Source of the DNA: Candidatus Hydrogenedentota bacterium
GTDB lineage: Bacteria; Hydrogenedentota; Hydrogenedentia; Hydrogenedentales; JAEUWI01
NCBI GenBank assembly: GCA_016182605.1
Contig: JACPGE010000008.1
Location: 99,014 to 163,013, forward strand
Reading direction: 5' to 3'
DNA length: 64,000 nucleotides
In this document: positions 20,046-29,735 of the stretch, one piece after another
How positions within the stretch are numbered: the first letter of the stretch is position 1
How the letters are laid out: each line of letters starts with the position of its first letter
The notes under the pieces: model-generated
What the model was told of the DNA's origin: nothing
The model's database searches: none
The model's input: the letters and a program-made list of their open reading frames with translations, nothing else
Translations under genes and position numbers: made by a program

Positions 20046-20142
20046 CGTCAATCTCCATCCGCCAACGTATCCGCCCGCGCCCCGCCCTCAGATCTCCAGC
20101 GTGGATATCGCGATCCCGCCGCCGAAGCACACGGTCACGTCC
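20046..20142 (-). repeat. Direct repeat copy A: orphan 3' end of surE (17 codons plus stop plus 3' flank)
   Basis: Minus strand encodes DVTVCFGGGIAISTLEI*, as does 22377-22472; a few substitutions and one indel over ~97 bp. Confidence 0.9.
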
Positions 20143-20537
20143 CACACCGCATTGACGGGGCCCAGCAATTTGATTGAGTGGGTCGAATGAACGAAATAAT
20201 CTCCTGGCGCAACATTCCGGGATCATGATCTCACCTTAAAATGATCGTCCTGAAAGAGCCAAACAAATCGCAGTTCCCAAGTGCAGTGCGGGGAGTAAAC
20301 GGATTTGGAGCCTGTCGCACCACTTCAGGGCTGAATCTCTGGCTGTCCAGGCCCCTGAACGGTAATCCGGGGCTATTATATTGACCACTTGGGGCCACGT
20401 AATAGAATCGACCCACCGGAGCGCGGAATTCATCCGTTTGACGAATATAGTTTTGGATACGCGAGGCATGTTCATGGTCCACGACAAGTGATTCGCCAGA
20501 GTATGAGAGAGGGCGGCCGTTCTTCCCCGCACACTTT

Positions 20538-22151
20538 TCAGTCTACCTGCAGTCCGCACACATCCAGCCACTGTCTATTCCAGGCAAAACGCCACCTTCC
20601 AATAGCCTGTACTTTAGAATTCATAATATCGGGCGACTGAATCCGGCCGGCAACCTGATATCGTAGCGTACATATCAAATCACAACCCAGCCCAAATCCT
20701 GCGAGTCGCCGTCGACGGTAGTCTCGTCTGAACAAATTCAATTGAACGAAACCTATAGGCAAGTAGGCTGACAGATGCCAACGATTCTGTTTCCTCGCAC
20801 ACTTTCTCGCAACGCGTACAATGTAGCTGCGGTACATTCGAATCGTTTCCATGACATCAGCGTCGTTCAGGTCATCGATGACCAAGTCGGCCCTGATTAC
20901 AGAATACCAAGAGTTTCTGTGGATCGACACATTTCTGCAGTTTACTTTGGGAAACCCAAAGTCATCGTGCAAACGTTGCATGGTCACTGGCCAATGAATC
21001 TGAAAACTAGTTAGTAAAGTGTCGATTCGACCAAGGAAATGAGGTAATGAAAGCAAGGGAAAATAGTATACGCAATTATTCTCCAGAACCCCCAAGTACC
21101 GGGATATATCATCAATATGCGCTTCCCGCAACTCTCTTAACCGTTGCCCGTCAAAACCGGCCCATCCACGCAGAGCCTTTCGACTATAGAGAGAAAAAAA
21201 ATAGCGATCAAATCCTGGAGCAAAGTACTCCGCAAGTATTCCTGATTGTATCGTCGACCATTGTATCTTCGCGTAGTGCCGTGAATTGGGACGAGCGAAA
21301 ACGACCAACTGGCGTGTGTTCCCTATCTCCTGTTCCAGACACCCTTCAATTGTCCACCACGGGGACTTGGTTTCTTCTTGCAGTTCTTCCACCAGCAATT
21401 GATGTGGACGGATATAGCCGCGATCTTGCGAGACCAACAGGAATGCTTTCATAGCCACAGCAAGGCCGTTGCATGCATCCAGTAGGTCGTCGAATAAGCG
21501 CACTACAGCCCGAACACCGAGAGTCTCCTGTCGTTGACCCCTATCGCGATAACATATTTCATCCTTGCGAAACGTGAATCCGCCGTGCGCTATTCCATTT
21601 CGCACTATGTGTCGGTAGGACCGAGCAAAGCACCTGGTCGCGTCACGGTTGAGTTCTTGTACAACGGACCAAGTGTCAAGCCCTTCGGTCCCCTTGCCCC
21701 GATCACATCGAGAAAACCAGGCAACAGGTCGAGTAAGTGGTGTTAACACCCCTTCGATAAGACGCAGATAGGCAGGATGAATCTTGTCGTCTATGAATCG
21801 AATAGTATCGAACTCGTCACCGATGCCGAATAGTTTATCGTGCCAATCCTGAGAATTAATCTCCCGAAGGAACAAGAAAGCATTGTTGATTTCATCGCTG
21901 AATTGTTCAAGACACTCTCGTAGCCTTACTGTGTCAGTCTCATCTCGATGTTGAAGCCACAATGCAAACGCATCATATACTTCGAGATCAAAAAACTTTT
22001 CTGGGCGTTTGTCCAAATAGTGGCGGAGAGAAAGGCAATGCGATCCAAGTGCGTCGAGGATTAACGGAAATGCCGTAGCAATTCGGACTTTATCACGAGA
22101 ATCGAGTTCCCGTGTTAACGCATTGCACAATCGATTATGAAGTGGGTGCAT
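20538..22151 (-). CDS. Uncharacterised 537-aa protein with a HEPN-like RNGIAH (R-x4-H) motif
   Basis: ORF with RSYRHIVRNGIAHGGFTF; RN-x3-H is the HEPN ribonuclease signature form. No other family recognised. Confidence 0.6.
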   Translation of the reverse strand: MHPLHNRLCNALTRELDSRDKVRIATAFPLILDALGSHCLSLRHYLDKRPEKFFDLEVYDAFALWLQHRDETDTVRLRECLEQFSDEINNAFLFLREINSQDWHDKLFGIGDEFDTIRFIDDKIHPAYLRLIEGVLTPLTRPVAWFSRCDRGKGTEGLDTWSVVQELNRDATRCFARSYRHIVRNGIAHGGFTFRKDEICYRDRGQRQETLGVRAVVRLFDDLLDACNGLAVAMKAFLLVSQDRGYIRPHQLLVEELQEETKSPWWTIEGCLEQEIGNTRQLVVFARPNSRHYAKIQWSTIQSGILAEYFAPGFDRYFFSLYSRKALRGWAGFDGQRLRELREAHIDDISRYLGVLENNCVYYFPLLSLPHFLGRIDTLLTSFQIHWPVTMQRLHDDFGFPKVNCRNVSIHRNSWYSVIRADLVIDDLNDADVMETIRMYRSYIVRVARKCARKQNRWHLSAYLPIGFVQLNLFRRDYRRRRLAGFGLGCDLICTLRYQVAGRIQSPDIMNSKVQAIGRWRFAWNRQWLDVCGLQVD

Positions 22152-22156
22152 TAAAT

Positions 22157-22168
22157 ATACTTAAGTAT
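22157..22168. promoter_or_regulatory. 12-bp perfect palindrome ATACTTAAGTAT just upstream of the HEPN-like ORF start
   Basis: Exact palindrome 5 bp upstream of the start codon (22149-22151 on the minus strand). Confidence 0.45.
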
Positions 22169-22376
22169 GTTAAAGGGAAAGAGTAATCGAGCCGCACTTG
22201 TTAGAACGCGGCCTAAACGAACGTCAAGAGTAAGGCGACGCGCCAGCGCTCTTTTACAGGATTCAAGACGGGTATGCACTCCGACAAGTAATTTCTTAGG
22301 AGTTTCGGGGGCATTGGTGGAGAGCGAAAAAATACTACTGTAACGAGAGTGTTATTTTACGCGCCGGGGATCGTTT

Positions 22377-22472
22377 CGTCAATCCCATACGCCAACGAAT
22401 CCGCCCGCGCCCCGCGCTCAGATCTCCAGCGTGGAGATCGCGATCCCGCCGCCGAAGCACACCGTCACGTCC
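22377..22472 (-). repeat. Direct repeat copy B: 3' end of intact surE plus 3' flank
   Basis: Pairs with 20046-20142; includes the surE stop codon at 22418-22420. Confidence 0.9.
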
Positions 22473-23113
22473 GTGCCGGGGACCTGGTCGCGGCCCTGGT
22501 AGCGGCCGCGCTGGTAGCGGTAGTGTTCGCCCTCCATCTTGTACTCGATCGGCAGGCAGGTGCGGCAGGGCTCGGTCCAGTGGACCTCGGGAATCACCGC
22601 GTCGTCGCGGTGGGGGAAATTGGCGTTCCAGAACCGGCCCCGTTGCCACGCCTGGCCTTCGAGGAGCCCCAACACACGGTGCGCGTGGTCCACGGCGCGT
22701 TCCCAGTTCAGCGGGAAGCCCTCGTGAAAATACTGGGAGAAGGCGACGGCGCGCACCCCGTGAAAGGCGGCCTCCCGCGCCGCGCCGACCGTCCCCGACA
22801 GGTAGATGTCGTGGCCGAGGTTGCCGCCCTCGTTGATGCCCGACACGACCCATGCCGCGTCCTGTGCGAAATAGGCGAGGCCCAGGCGCACGCAATCCGC
22901 GGGCGATCCATGCACGGCGTAGCGGTTTTCGCCGCGCTGCTCCACCTTGATGGGTGTATTCATGGTGGTGAGGTGGCTGCAGCCCGACTGCACCGTGGCG
23001 GGCGCGACAATCACGGGCGTCCAATCGCCCCAGTGCCGTACCGCCGTTTCCAGCGCCTCGATTCCCGGCGCGTCAACACCGTCGTCGTTTGTAATGAGGA
23101 TAATCCGGGACAA
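22418..23113 (-). CDS. surE: 5'/3'-nucleotidase SurE
   Basis: MSRIILITNDDGVDAPGIEALE...VSGINEGGNLGHDIYLSGTVGAAREAAFHG. Confidence 0.95.
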   Translation of the reverse strand: MSRIILITNDDGVDAPGIEALETAVRHWGDWTPVIVAPATVQSGCSHLTTMNTPIKVEQRGENRYAVHGSPADCVRLGLAYFAQDAAWVVSGINEGGNLGHDIYLSGTVGAAREAAFHGVRAVAFSQYFHEGFPLNWERAVDHAHRVLGLLEGQAWQRGRFWNANFPHRDDAVIPEVHWTEPCRTCLPIEYKMEGEHYRYQRGRYQGRDQVPGTDVTVCFGGGIAISTLEI

Positions 23114-23488
23114 ATCCTGTGCGCTCCTTTGGGGTGGCTTCGGTTGCGGTGCGCCGCGTTCCCGGCCTGGCGCTCGCGGGTCCGGTTAAGCGCCTGGCGC
23201 GGGTTCGACAGTCAGCGGGGCCGCGCTTTGCCGCACCGCATCATAGAAGAGACGCGCCATGGTAGCGCGTTTCCCGGTGGCAATTCAGCCTGCCTCCCGC
23301 CCCGAAATCGGTGCTTGCATAATTCCGCCCTCGAAACTACTATATATGCCACCGGCCCATCGTCGCAGCTACCAGATGTGCCGAATCCGGGCTGCTGCGG
23401 CGTTTACTTGCTCCTGCCGCCTCCGTTATCATGTTCTTGCTGGCTGTACCCGGTCCCCTTTCAATGTCCTGCTGGAGAACGTCCCACA

Positions 23489-24541
23489 ATGGATATCCAA
23501 GACCTCTTTGATCTTGTCGCCCAGGAAAAGGCCTCCGACCTGATTATCAGCGCGGGGGCGCCCCCGATACTGCGCATCAACGGCCAGCTCTTCCGCAGCC
23601 GCACCGACTCGCTCACCCCGGAGCAAACGCAGGCCCTCATCTATGGCTTCCTCACCGAGGAACAGCAGGCCCGTTTCGAAAAGAACCGCGAACTGGATTT
23701 TTCCCTGGCCGTAGGGCGCAAGCACCGCTTTCGCGTCAATGTGTACCGGCAGAAGGGGGCGGTTACGGCCGCGCTCCGGCCCATACCGGAGAAGATACCC
23801 AATCTCGAAGATCTTGGCTTTCCCAAAGGGCTGAAAGAGATCGCGAATGCCAAACAGGGCCTGGTGCTGGTGACTGGCCCGACGGGACACGGCAAAACGA
23901 CGACGCAGGCGGCGCTAATCGACCAGATCAACAACAAGCGGGCGTGTCATATAATTACCATCGAAGACCCCATCGAGTACGTCCATACCCACAAGCGCAG
24001 CATTGTGGACCAGCGCGAAGTGGGAGACGACACCATGAGCTTCCCCAACGCCCTCAAGTATGTGCTCCGCCAGGACCCGGACGTCATCCTCATTGGGGAA
24101 ATGCGCGACCTGGAGACCATCAAGGCGGCCCTGACCGCGGCGGAAACGGGGCATCTCGTCTTTGCCACCCTGCATACCAACGACGCCATCCAGACGGTGG
24201 ACCGCATCATCGACGTGTTCCCGGGCGGGGAGCAGACGCAGATCCGGTTTCAGCTCTCGATGACGCTCTTAGCCATTGTGGCACAACGGCTTATACCTAC
24301 AGCGGACCACACGGGGCGGGTCCTCGCCTGCGAATTGCTCAAGAACAATACGGCCATTGCCAACCTGATTCGTGAGGGAAAGACCCACCAGGTGTACAGT
24401 GTGGTGGAGACCAGCGCCCGCGAAGGCATGATCACCATGGATCGCTCCATCAAGAAGCTCTACATGGACGGCGCCATCAGCTACGAGGACGCCCTGGCGA
24501 ACATGCGGAACACCAAGGAACTCGAAGAGGTCGAAAAGTAA
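23489..24541 (+). CDS. pilT: Type IV pilus twitching motility protein PilT
   Basis: MDIQDLFDLVAQEKASDLIISAGAPP, GPTGHGKTTTQAALID, IGEMRDLETIKAALTAAETGHLVFATLHT. Start ATG at 23489 (ORF track starts at 22349). Confidence 0.92.
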   Translation: MDIQDLFDLVAQEKASDLIISAGAPPILRINGQLFRSRTDSLTPEQTQALIYGFLTEEQQARFEKNRELDFSLAVGRKHRFRVNVYRQKGAVTAALRPIPEKIPNLEDLGFPKGLKEIANAKQGLVLVTGPTGHGKTTTQAALIDQINNKRACHIITIEDPIEYVHTHKRSIVDQREVGDDTMSFPNALKYVLRQDPDVILIGEMRDLETIKAALTAAETGHLVFATLHTNDAIQTVDRIIDVFPGGEQTQIRFQLSMTLLAIVAQRLIPTADHTGRVLACELLKNNTAIANLIREGKTHQVYSVVETSAREGMITMDRSIKKLYMDGAISYEDALANMRNTKELEEVEK

Positions 24542-24583
24542 GGGGCCCCCCGGCACCCGATTTTTGCTATACTGTAAAAAAAG

Positions 24584-25336
24584 ATGGAACCCCCTGCACC
24601 TTGCGGGGATACACATACGTACACGGAAGCAGCAGTTCTGCTGAAAGCGAGAACAAGAGTCATGGCGGAAGGCTTGGAAAACGTCGTCGCGCTCCCCCAG
24701 AAGCAACACCTCAAAGTGCTGGACAAGTCCGGCGTTCCGGTGCGGGAATGGGCGGATGAGACCCTCATGCTCGAACACGGGCGGGGCTCCGAAGCTGCGT
24801 ATGAGGAGTTGGTCCGCCGCCACCAGCGGGGGGTGCTGAACTATACCTTCCGCATGGTGAACAACCGCCAGGTCGCGGAAGAATTGACCCAGGAAGTGTT
24901 TATTGCGCTGGTGAAGAACGCGGGGCGCTATCAGCCCACCGCAAAGTTCACCACGTACCTCTATACGATTGCCTCCAATATCGTCTCCAAGGAATGGGCG
25001 CGCCAAAAACGCCGCCCGAAACTGTTCAGCCTCTCCTCGTGGTGGAACGGCCACGACGACGAAGACGGGCTCAACCCCATGGAACATATTGGCGACGAGC
25101 GGGCCAGCGTGATGGCGGCGTTCCGGCGCGGCGAGATCTCGGAGGCGGTTAATGCCGCCCTGCGCCACTTGCCGGCCCACCAGCGGGAAGCCTTTGTGCT
25201 GCGGCGCTTCCAGGACCTGTCGTACGAGGAAATTGCCGATGTGATGGAGGTGCCCGTGGGCACCATCAAGTCGCGGATCGTGCGTGCCGAACGCGCGTTG
25301 CGCCCCTATTTGGAAAAGTACCGGGAATACGTGTGA
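24584..25336 (+). CDS. ECF-type RNA polymerase sigma factor (alternative start 24662)
   Basis: YEELVRRHQRGVLNYTFRMVNNRQVAEELTQEVFIALVKNAGRY; sigma4 LPAHQREAFVLRRFQDLSYEEIADVMEVPVGTIKSRIVRAE. Confidence 0.9.
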   Translation: MEPPAPCGDTHTYTEAAVLLKARTRVMAEGLENVVALPQKQHLKVLDKSGVPVREWADETLMLEHGRGSEAAYEELVRRHQRGVLNYTFRMVNNRQVAEELTQEVFIALVKNAGRYQPTAKFTTYLYTIASNIVSKEWARQKRRPKLFSLSSWWNGHDDEDGLNPMEHIGDERASVMAAFRRGEISEAVNAALRHLPAHQREAFVLRRFQDLSYEEIADVMEVPVGTIKSRIVRAERALRPYLEKYREYV

Positions 25337-25431
25337 TTGCCCGGTGGTGATACTGGCTGCGGGTTGTTAACTTGGGAACGATACGCCTGCTGCACGGATA
25401 CTTGGCTGTGTGCAGCGGCGCCTAACGTGGA

Positions 25432-26148
25432 TTGAGTCCGATGAAACTGGAGCATAAATTACAGCGGCATCCCTTCCGGTACCAATTGATGGCGTGGGCT
25501 GAGTCCCACGTCAATCCCGGTATCCCCGTGCCTGCCGCCATCGCCGCGCACCTGGCCGAGTGCCCTGAATGCGCCGAAGAAGCCCGCGAAATGCGCGCCT
25601 CCCTCGAATTCGTCGCGTTGGCCCCCGCACTGGAGCCCTCGGAAGAACTGACCTCCAGCATTCTCCTTCACGCCAAGGCCACGCGCAAGGCCGTCGCCCG
25701 CGAAGCCCGCCGCAATGCCGCGCCCATGGCCGCACTGCGCGGTCTCGGCTATGCCGCCGCCCTTTTCCTCGTCACCGGCCTCGTCTTTGGCGCCGTGCTC
25801 GGCAATCCCGCGCGCGAAACCGGCCAGACCGAGATCCAGCTCACCCACGCCCCCATGATGATTACCGAAGAGGCCGATCCTGGCGTCTCCCCCGAATCGA
25901 TCCGCAAGGCGAACGCCGAAGTGCGCACGCTCTCCGCGGCGGTGCAGGTGGCCGCGCGCAAGCAGACCCAGCCTCCGGAAATCCAGCAGCAGATCCGCAA
26001 CGTCAGCGCGCTCGACGTGGACATCGCGGCGGCCATCAAGGCCCTGGAACGCAACCCCGGCTGCGTCCGTGCCACGCACATCGTGCACGCGAACCTCAAG
26101 CGCCAGGCGGAAACCCTGCGCTCGCTGTACAAGCGCCAGACCCTCTAA
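25432..26148 (+). CDS. Anti-sigma factor-like membrane protein with putative zinc finger (alternative start 25441)
   Basis: HLAECPECAEE (H-x3-C-x2-C), one TM segment, located directly after the sigma gene. Confidence 0.75.
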   Translation: MSPMKLEHKLQRHPFRYQLMAWAESHVNPGIPVPAAIAAHLAECPECAEEAREMRASLEFVALAPALEPSEELTSSILLHAKATRKAVAREARRNAAPMAALRGLGYAAALFLVTGLVFGAVLGNPARETGQTEIQLTHAPMMITEEADPGVSPESIRKANAEVRTLSAAVQVAARKQTQPPEIQQQIRNVSALDVDIAAAIKALERNPGCVRATHIVHANLKRQAETLRSLYKRQTL

Positions 26149-26175
26149 ACGGGCCGCTATAACGCAGCGGATTCT

Positions 26176-27303
26176 TCAGGCACTCGCTGCGGCCACGCTC
26201 CGGAAAATCTCCAGCGATTTCACCGCCGTCTTCTCCCAACTGAACGCGCGCGCCCGGGCTATCCCCTGTGCCGCCAGCCGCTGCCGCAAGGCCTCATCGG
26301 TCAACAGCAGCGCAAGCTGATCCGCCATCTCCTCCACCGACCAGGGATCCGCGAGCAGTCCCGCGCCGTCGAGCACTTCCGGCAAGGCGCACGTGGTGGG
26401 GCCGAGCACCGGCGTGCCCGAGGCCATCGCCTCCACGGCGGGTATCCCGAAGGACTCGCAGAGCGACACGAAGAACAGCGCTTCCGCCTCGCGCATGAGC
26501 GCGGGCATGTCTTCACGGCCCACATGGCCGATGAAATGGATGCGTTCCGGATGGGGGACGGCCTTCGCCGCACGCATCACGGGAGCGGTGCTTGCCGTTG
26601 CCGCGTCTTGCGCGCCCGCGATCACAAAGTGTTGGGGCAGTTCCGGATGCTGTGCCATGCACCGGCCAAAGGCCTCGATCATGCGCACCAGATTCTTTCG
26701 CGGCGAGAGGCGGCCCGTGAACAGTACAAAACGTTCCGGCAGCCGGTAGGTCTCCCGCACGTGCGCGGCTGCGACGGCGTCGTGCACGGCGGAGAAGGCC
26801 GGGGCGCATGCGTGGTGCGTCATTGAAATGCGATTCAGGGGAATGCCCGACAAGGCCGCGAGCTGTTGCCGCGAATCTTCACTCACTACAATGACATGCT
26901 GCGCAAAGCACCGCGCCATCCGCGTGGCACGCGCCAGGCCGCGGCGATCCCGGGCGCTCAGGCATTCCGCCTGCTCCCGGTAGAGGCCGTGATGCGTGAC
27001 CACCACGGGACACGGACAACCGAGCGGCGTCTGCAATACGGGCGCGAAGAAGAGGTCTGGCGGCTCGCGGCGCAGTTCACGGGAGAGCCGCAGGAGCGTC
27101 CAATAACGCCCTGCGGGCAGCACGCGGATCTCCGCGCGGGGCGGCGCGATGGGAAAGCCCGGCAGGGGCGGACGATCGAGGTAGATCCGGAAGCGGCAAC
27201 CGGTGTCCATTGCGGCGAAGGCCCGGAGCAATTCGTAACAATAGACCCCGGCGCCCAGCGGATTCGGCGAGTTTGCCGCGCGGCCATCAATGCCGATGAG
27301 CAT
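26176..27303 (-). CDS. Glycosyltransferase (GT4 family)
   Basis: LFTGRLSPRKNLVRMIEAF...RIHFIGHVGREDMPALMREAEALFFVSLCESFGIPAVEAMASGTPVL. Confidence 0.9.
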   Translation of the reverse strand: MLIGIDGRAANSPNPLGAGVYCYELLRAFAAMDTGCRFRIYLDRPPLPGFPIAPPRAEIRVLPAGRYWTLLRLSRELRREPPDLFFAPVLQTPLGCPCPVVVTHHGLYREQAECLSARDRRGLARATRMARCFAQHVIVVSEDSRQQLAALSGIPLNRISMTHHACAPAFSAVHDAVAAAHVRETYRLPERFVLFTGRLSPRKNLVRMIEAFGRCMAQHPELPQHFVIAGAQDAATASTAPVMRAAKAVPHPERIHFIGHVGREDMPALMREAEALFFVSLCESFGIPAVEAMASGTPVLGPTTCALPEVLDGAGLLADPWSVEEMADQLALLLTDEALRQRLAAQGIARARAFSWEKTAVKSLEIFRSVAAASA

Positions 27304-27317
27304 GGGCGGGCCTCCCT

Positions 27318-28121
27318 TCAGGCCGTTTTCTCAATGCAGAGGAACTGGCCGGCGAAGGGGTAGGGCTTAATCGCCGAGTAGGCCCCGGCATGCGCCGCCA
27401 GGAACTCGTCCACGGCGGTCTGCGCCCCGGCGGAGAAGCAGCCGTAGTCGTCCACGATCAGGTGGCCGCCCACGGGCATGGTTTCATGCAGGAAATTCAG
27501 CGCGATCAGGATCGGCTCGTAAAAATCGAAATCGATGTATGCAAAAGCCACCTGCGCCGGCAATGCGGTGGAATGGATCGTCTTCTCGATGAAGCCCGGC
27601 ACAATCATCGTGCGCGCCGGCGGAAAATTCAGTTCCCGAAGGCGTCCGCGCACCTCCTCGATTGGAAAGGCCATCCGGCCCTCATAGGCCTCCATGGAGC
27701 CCACGCCGAGAATGTCGTCGATCAGCACGTCCTTCTCCGTGGGCCTGGGCAGTCCCTGGAAGGAATCGAAGAGCCACAGCTTGCGGTCCGTGTCCTGAAT
27801 CTCGTTCGCCATCAGCGCCGACGTCGCGCCCGCCGCCACACCAAACTCGCAGATATCGCCCGGAACCTTCAGGGCCCGCCGCAGGTGCTCCAGCACATAG
27901 ATCGCCTCGCTCACGTTGGTGCCCGTCAGACGCGCCATCAGTTCGGCGCGCCGGGGCGAAGGGGGCAGGGGCGCAAAGCCCAGTTCCCGGTAACAGCCTA
28001 TCGTCTCTTCAATCAGGGCCAGGTGCTTGCGCGAATCCACCTTGGGGCGCTCGATGTGCCGCACTTCCAATTGCAGCGGTGACAGGCACCCGTTAATGAG
28101 GCTCTTGATCATTTCTTTCAT
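27318..28121 (-). CDS. TylF/MycF-type O-methyltransferase family protein
   Basis: VPGDICEFGVAAGATSALMANEIQDTDRKLWLFDSFQGLPRPT...FAYIDFDFYEPI...GGHLIVDDYG. Confidence 0.85.
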   Translation of the reverse strand: MKEMIKSLINGCLSPLQLEVRHIERPKVDSRKHLALIEETIGCYRELGFAPLPPSPRRAELMARLTGTNVSEAIYVLEHLRRALKVPGDICEFGVAAGATSALMANEIQDTDRKLWLFDSFQGLPRPTEKDVLIDDILGVGSMEAYEGRMAFPIEEVRGRLRELNFPPARTMIVPGFIEKTIHSTALPAQVAFAYIDFDFYEPILIALNFLHETMPVGGHLIVDDYGCFSAGAQTAVDEFLAAHAGAYSAIKPYPFAGQFLCIEKTA

Positions 28122-28243
28122 GGGACCCCGCCGTCTGGGCGCACGGCCGTCTTCCGCGCGCGTTGGGAAAAATAGAGTGTACCCGCAGGACCGCGCACGG
28201 CGCAATTGCGCGGGCACAGGGCAACGCATCAATCCCCCTGACG

Positions 28244-29713
28244 TCATCCACCCCGCGTTCGCGGCCTCATCGCGCGGGCGAGTTCCCGGAATTCCTTGGG
28301 ACGCATCACCCCCGTACCCAGAGAGAGCGCCACAAAGAGGGCCAGTGCCGCCGCGCCGCTCCACAGTGTGGCGTCATACCACCACCGCAGGGCAAGGGCG
28401 GCCGCCAGAAACACCTGCGGCAAAATCAACGCGCGAAGGGGCACCGCGAGCCCCAGATACAGCACGTACGCGCTCTGAGTCACCGCACCAAATCCCACCG
28501 CCACAACATAGGCCCAGCCCGCGCCGGCCATGCCGTAGTGCGGCAACAGCAGCAGATTGCCCAGCACGCTGACACTGGCCGTGGCAATGTTCAACAGGGT
28601 CATGGCGCCGGGACGCCCCAACGCAACGATGCTCAGACCGACAATCCCCGACTGCACGGCCAAGCAGGTGCCCGCGAGCAGCGCCCACAACACGGCCGTC
28701 ATTGGGAGGTAGTCCTCTGAGAACAGCAGCCTGATCACGGGCTGCTCCACCGCAAGCAGGGCGAGCACACCGCAATAACTGAGAAAAGCCACAAGCGAAA
28801 GCGTGCGATGCAGGAGCCGCGCGGCGCCTTCGCGATCGCCCTGTGCTATGCGCTCGGAGATTCCCGGAAGATAGGGCACCAGTGCCGCGCTCAGCAGGCG
28901 GCTGATCGCGCCCGGCACGCGCTTGGCCATCTCGTAGGTGGCCACCGCGCCCGCCGCAATGGCGGGATCCAGGAGCCAGAACAGCAAGAGCGAATCGAGG
29001 CGTTGCGTGGTAAACGAGAGCAGGTTGTTCCAATGCAGCGGCCAACTGAAGCGCACCGCATCCCGGTAGCGCCGCCACTGCACGTCTGCGAGCCGCAGGC
29101 GGGGCAGCCCGGCAAAGCTCGCGGCGGCTCCCACGGCATAGGAGAGGATCGTGCCGATCAGCAGCGCGTTCAGCCCCAGCCCCAGGCCCCAGAGCAGCAG
29201 CGATACGAGGAACATTTGCACGATCGACGCCACACCGATCGCAGCCGCGCGGTGCGCATAGCGGTTCAGGCCCGCGGTGGCGCCCATCGCCGAGTCGCGC
29301 TGTGTGGCAAACAGCATCAACGGCGCGAGCGCCCACAGATAGGGGAAGAGGTGCCTCCAGTTGGGATTGGCAGCATACCGTGCGGGGTCGCCCGCCGCCA
29401 TCCACGCCACTAACAACGCGCCGCCCAGCGCCAGCGAAATCAGCGCCTGCACGCCCAGCACGGACGTGATGAGGCCAGGCCGCTCTTCTTCGCGCGCCGC
29501 GGAGACCAGCTTGGGCAGCGCGGTATAGAGCCCGAAATTGTTGAGGATAAGCAGCAGATCGGCGCCGAGGATCAACAGGGTGAACGTGCCGACGTCATGC
29601 TGGGGCAGGGAATTCGTCAAGACCTTGCCGATCACCAGCACCGCCGCCATCGAGACCGCCATGCCCGCGATGGAGAGCACGGCGCCATGAATCATCGTGC
29701 GCCCGCTGCTCAT
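28244..29713 (-). CDS. Polysaccharide flippase (Wzx/MATE-like) family protein
   Basis: 489 aa multi-TM protein with RVPGAISRLLSAALVPYLPGISERIAQGD. Confidence 0.8.
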   Translation of the reverse strand: MSSGRTMIHGAVLSIAGMAVSMAAVLVIGKVLTNSLPQHDVGTFTLLILGADLLLILNNFGLYTALPKLVSAAREEERPGLITSVLGVQALISLALGGALLVAWMAAGDPARYAANPNWRHLFPYLWALAPLMLFATQRDSAMGATAGLNRYAHRAAAIGVASIVQMFLVSLLLWGLGLGLNALLIGTILSYAVGAAASFAGLPRLRLADVQWRRYRDAVRFSWPLHWNNLLSFTTQRLDSLLLFWLLDPAIAAGAVATYEMAKRVPGAISRLLSAALVPYLPGISERIAQGDREGAARLLHRTLSLVAFLSYCGVLALLAVEQPVIRLLFSEDYLPMTAVLWALLAGTCLAVQSGIVGLSIVALGRPGAMTLLNIATASVSVLGNLLLLPHYGMAGAGWAYVVAVGFGAVTQSAYVLYLGLAVPLRALILPQVFLAAALALRWWYDATLWSGAAALALFVALSLGTGVMRPKEFRELARAMRPRTRGG

Positions 29714-29735
29714 GCCGGGATGCTCTCTGGGCCCA

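Larger units (their letters stand above)
20143..22376. mobile_element. Lower-GC insert bracketed by surE 3'-end direct repeats, carrying a HEPN-like ORF
   Basis: Lies exactly between the two direct repeats; visibly more AT-rich than its flanks; one long ORF. Confidence 0.6.

Noticed and set aside
20231-20520. Minus-strand ORF (VDHEHASRIQNYIRQTDEFRAPVGRFYYVAPSGQY...) downstream of the HEPN-like gene
   Set aside because: Short, no start beyond internal GTG/ATG and no recognised family; may be a fragment of element cargo, but I cannot support it as a gene.
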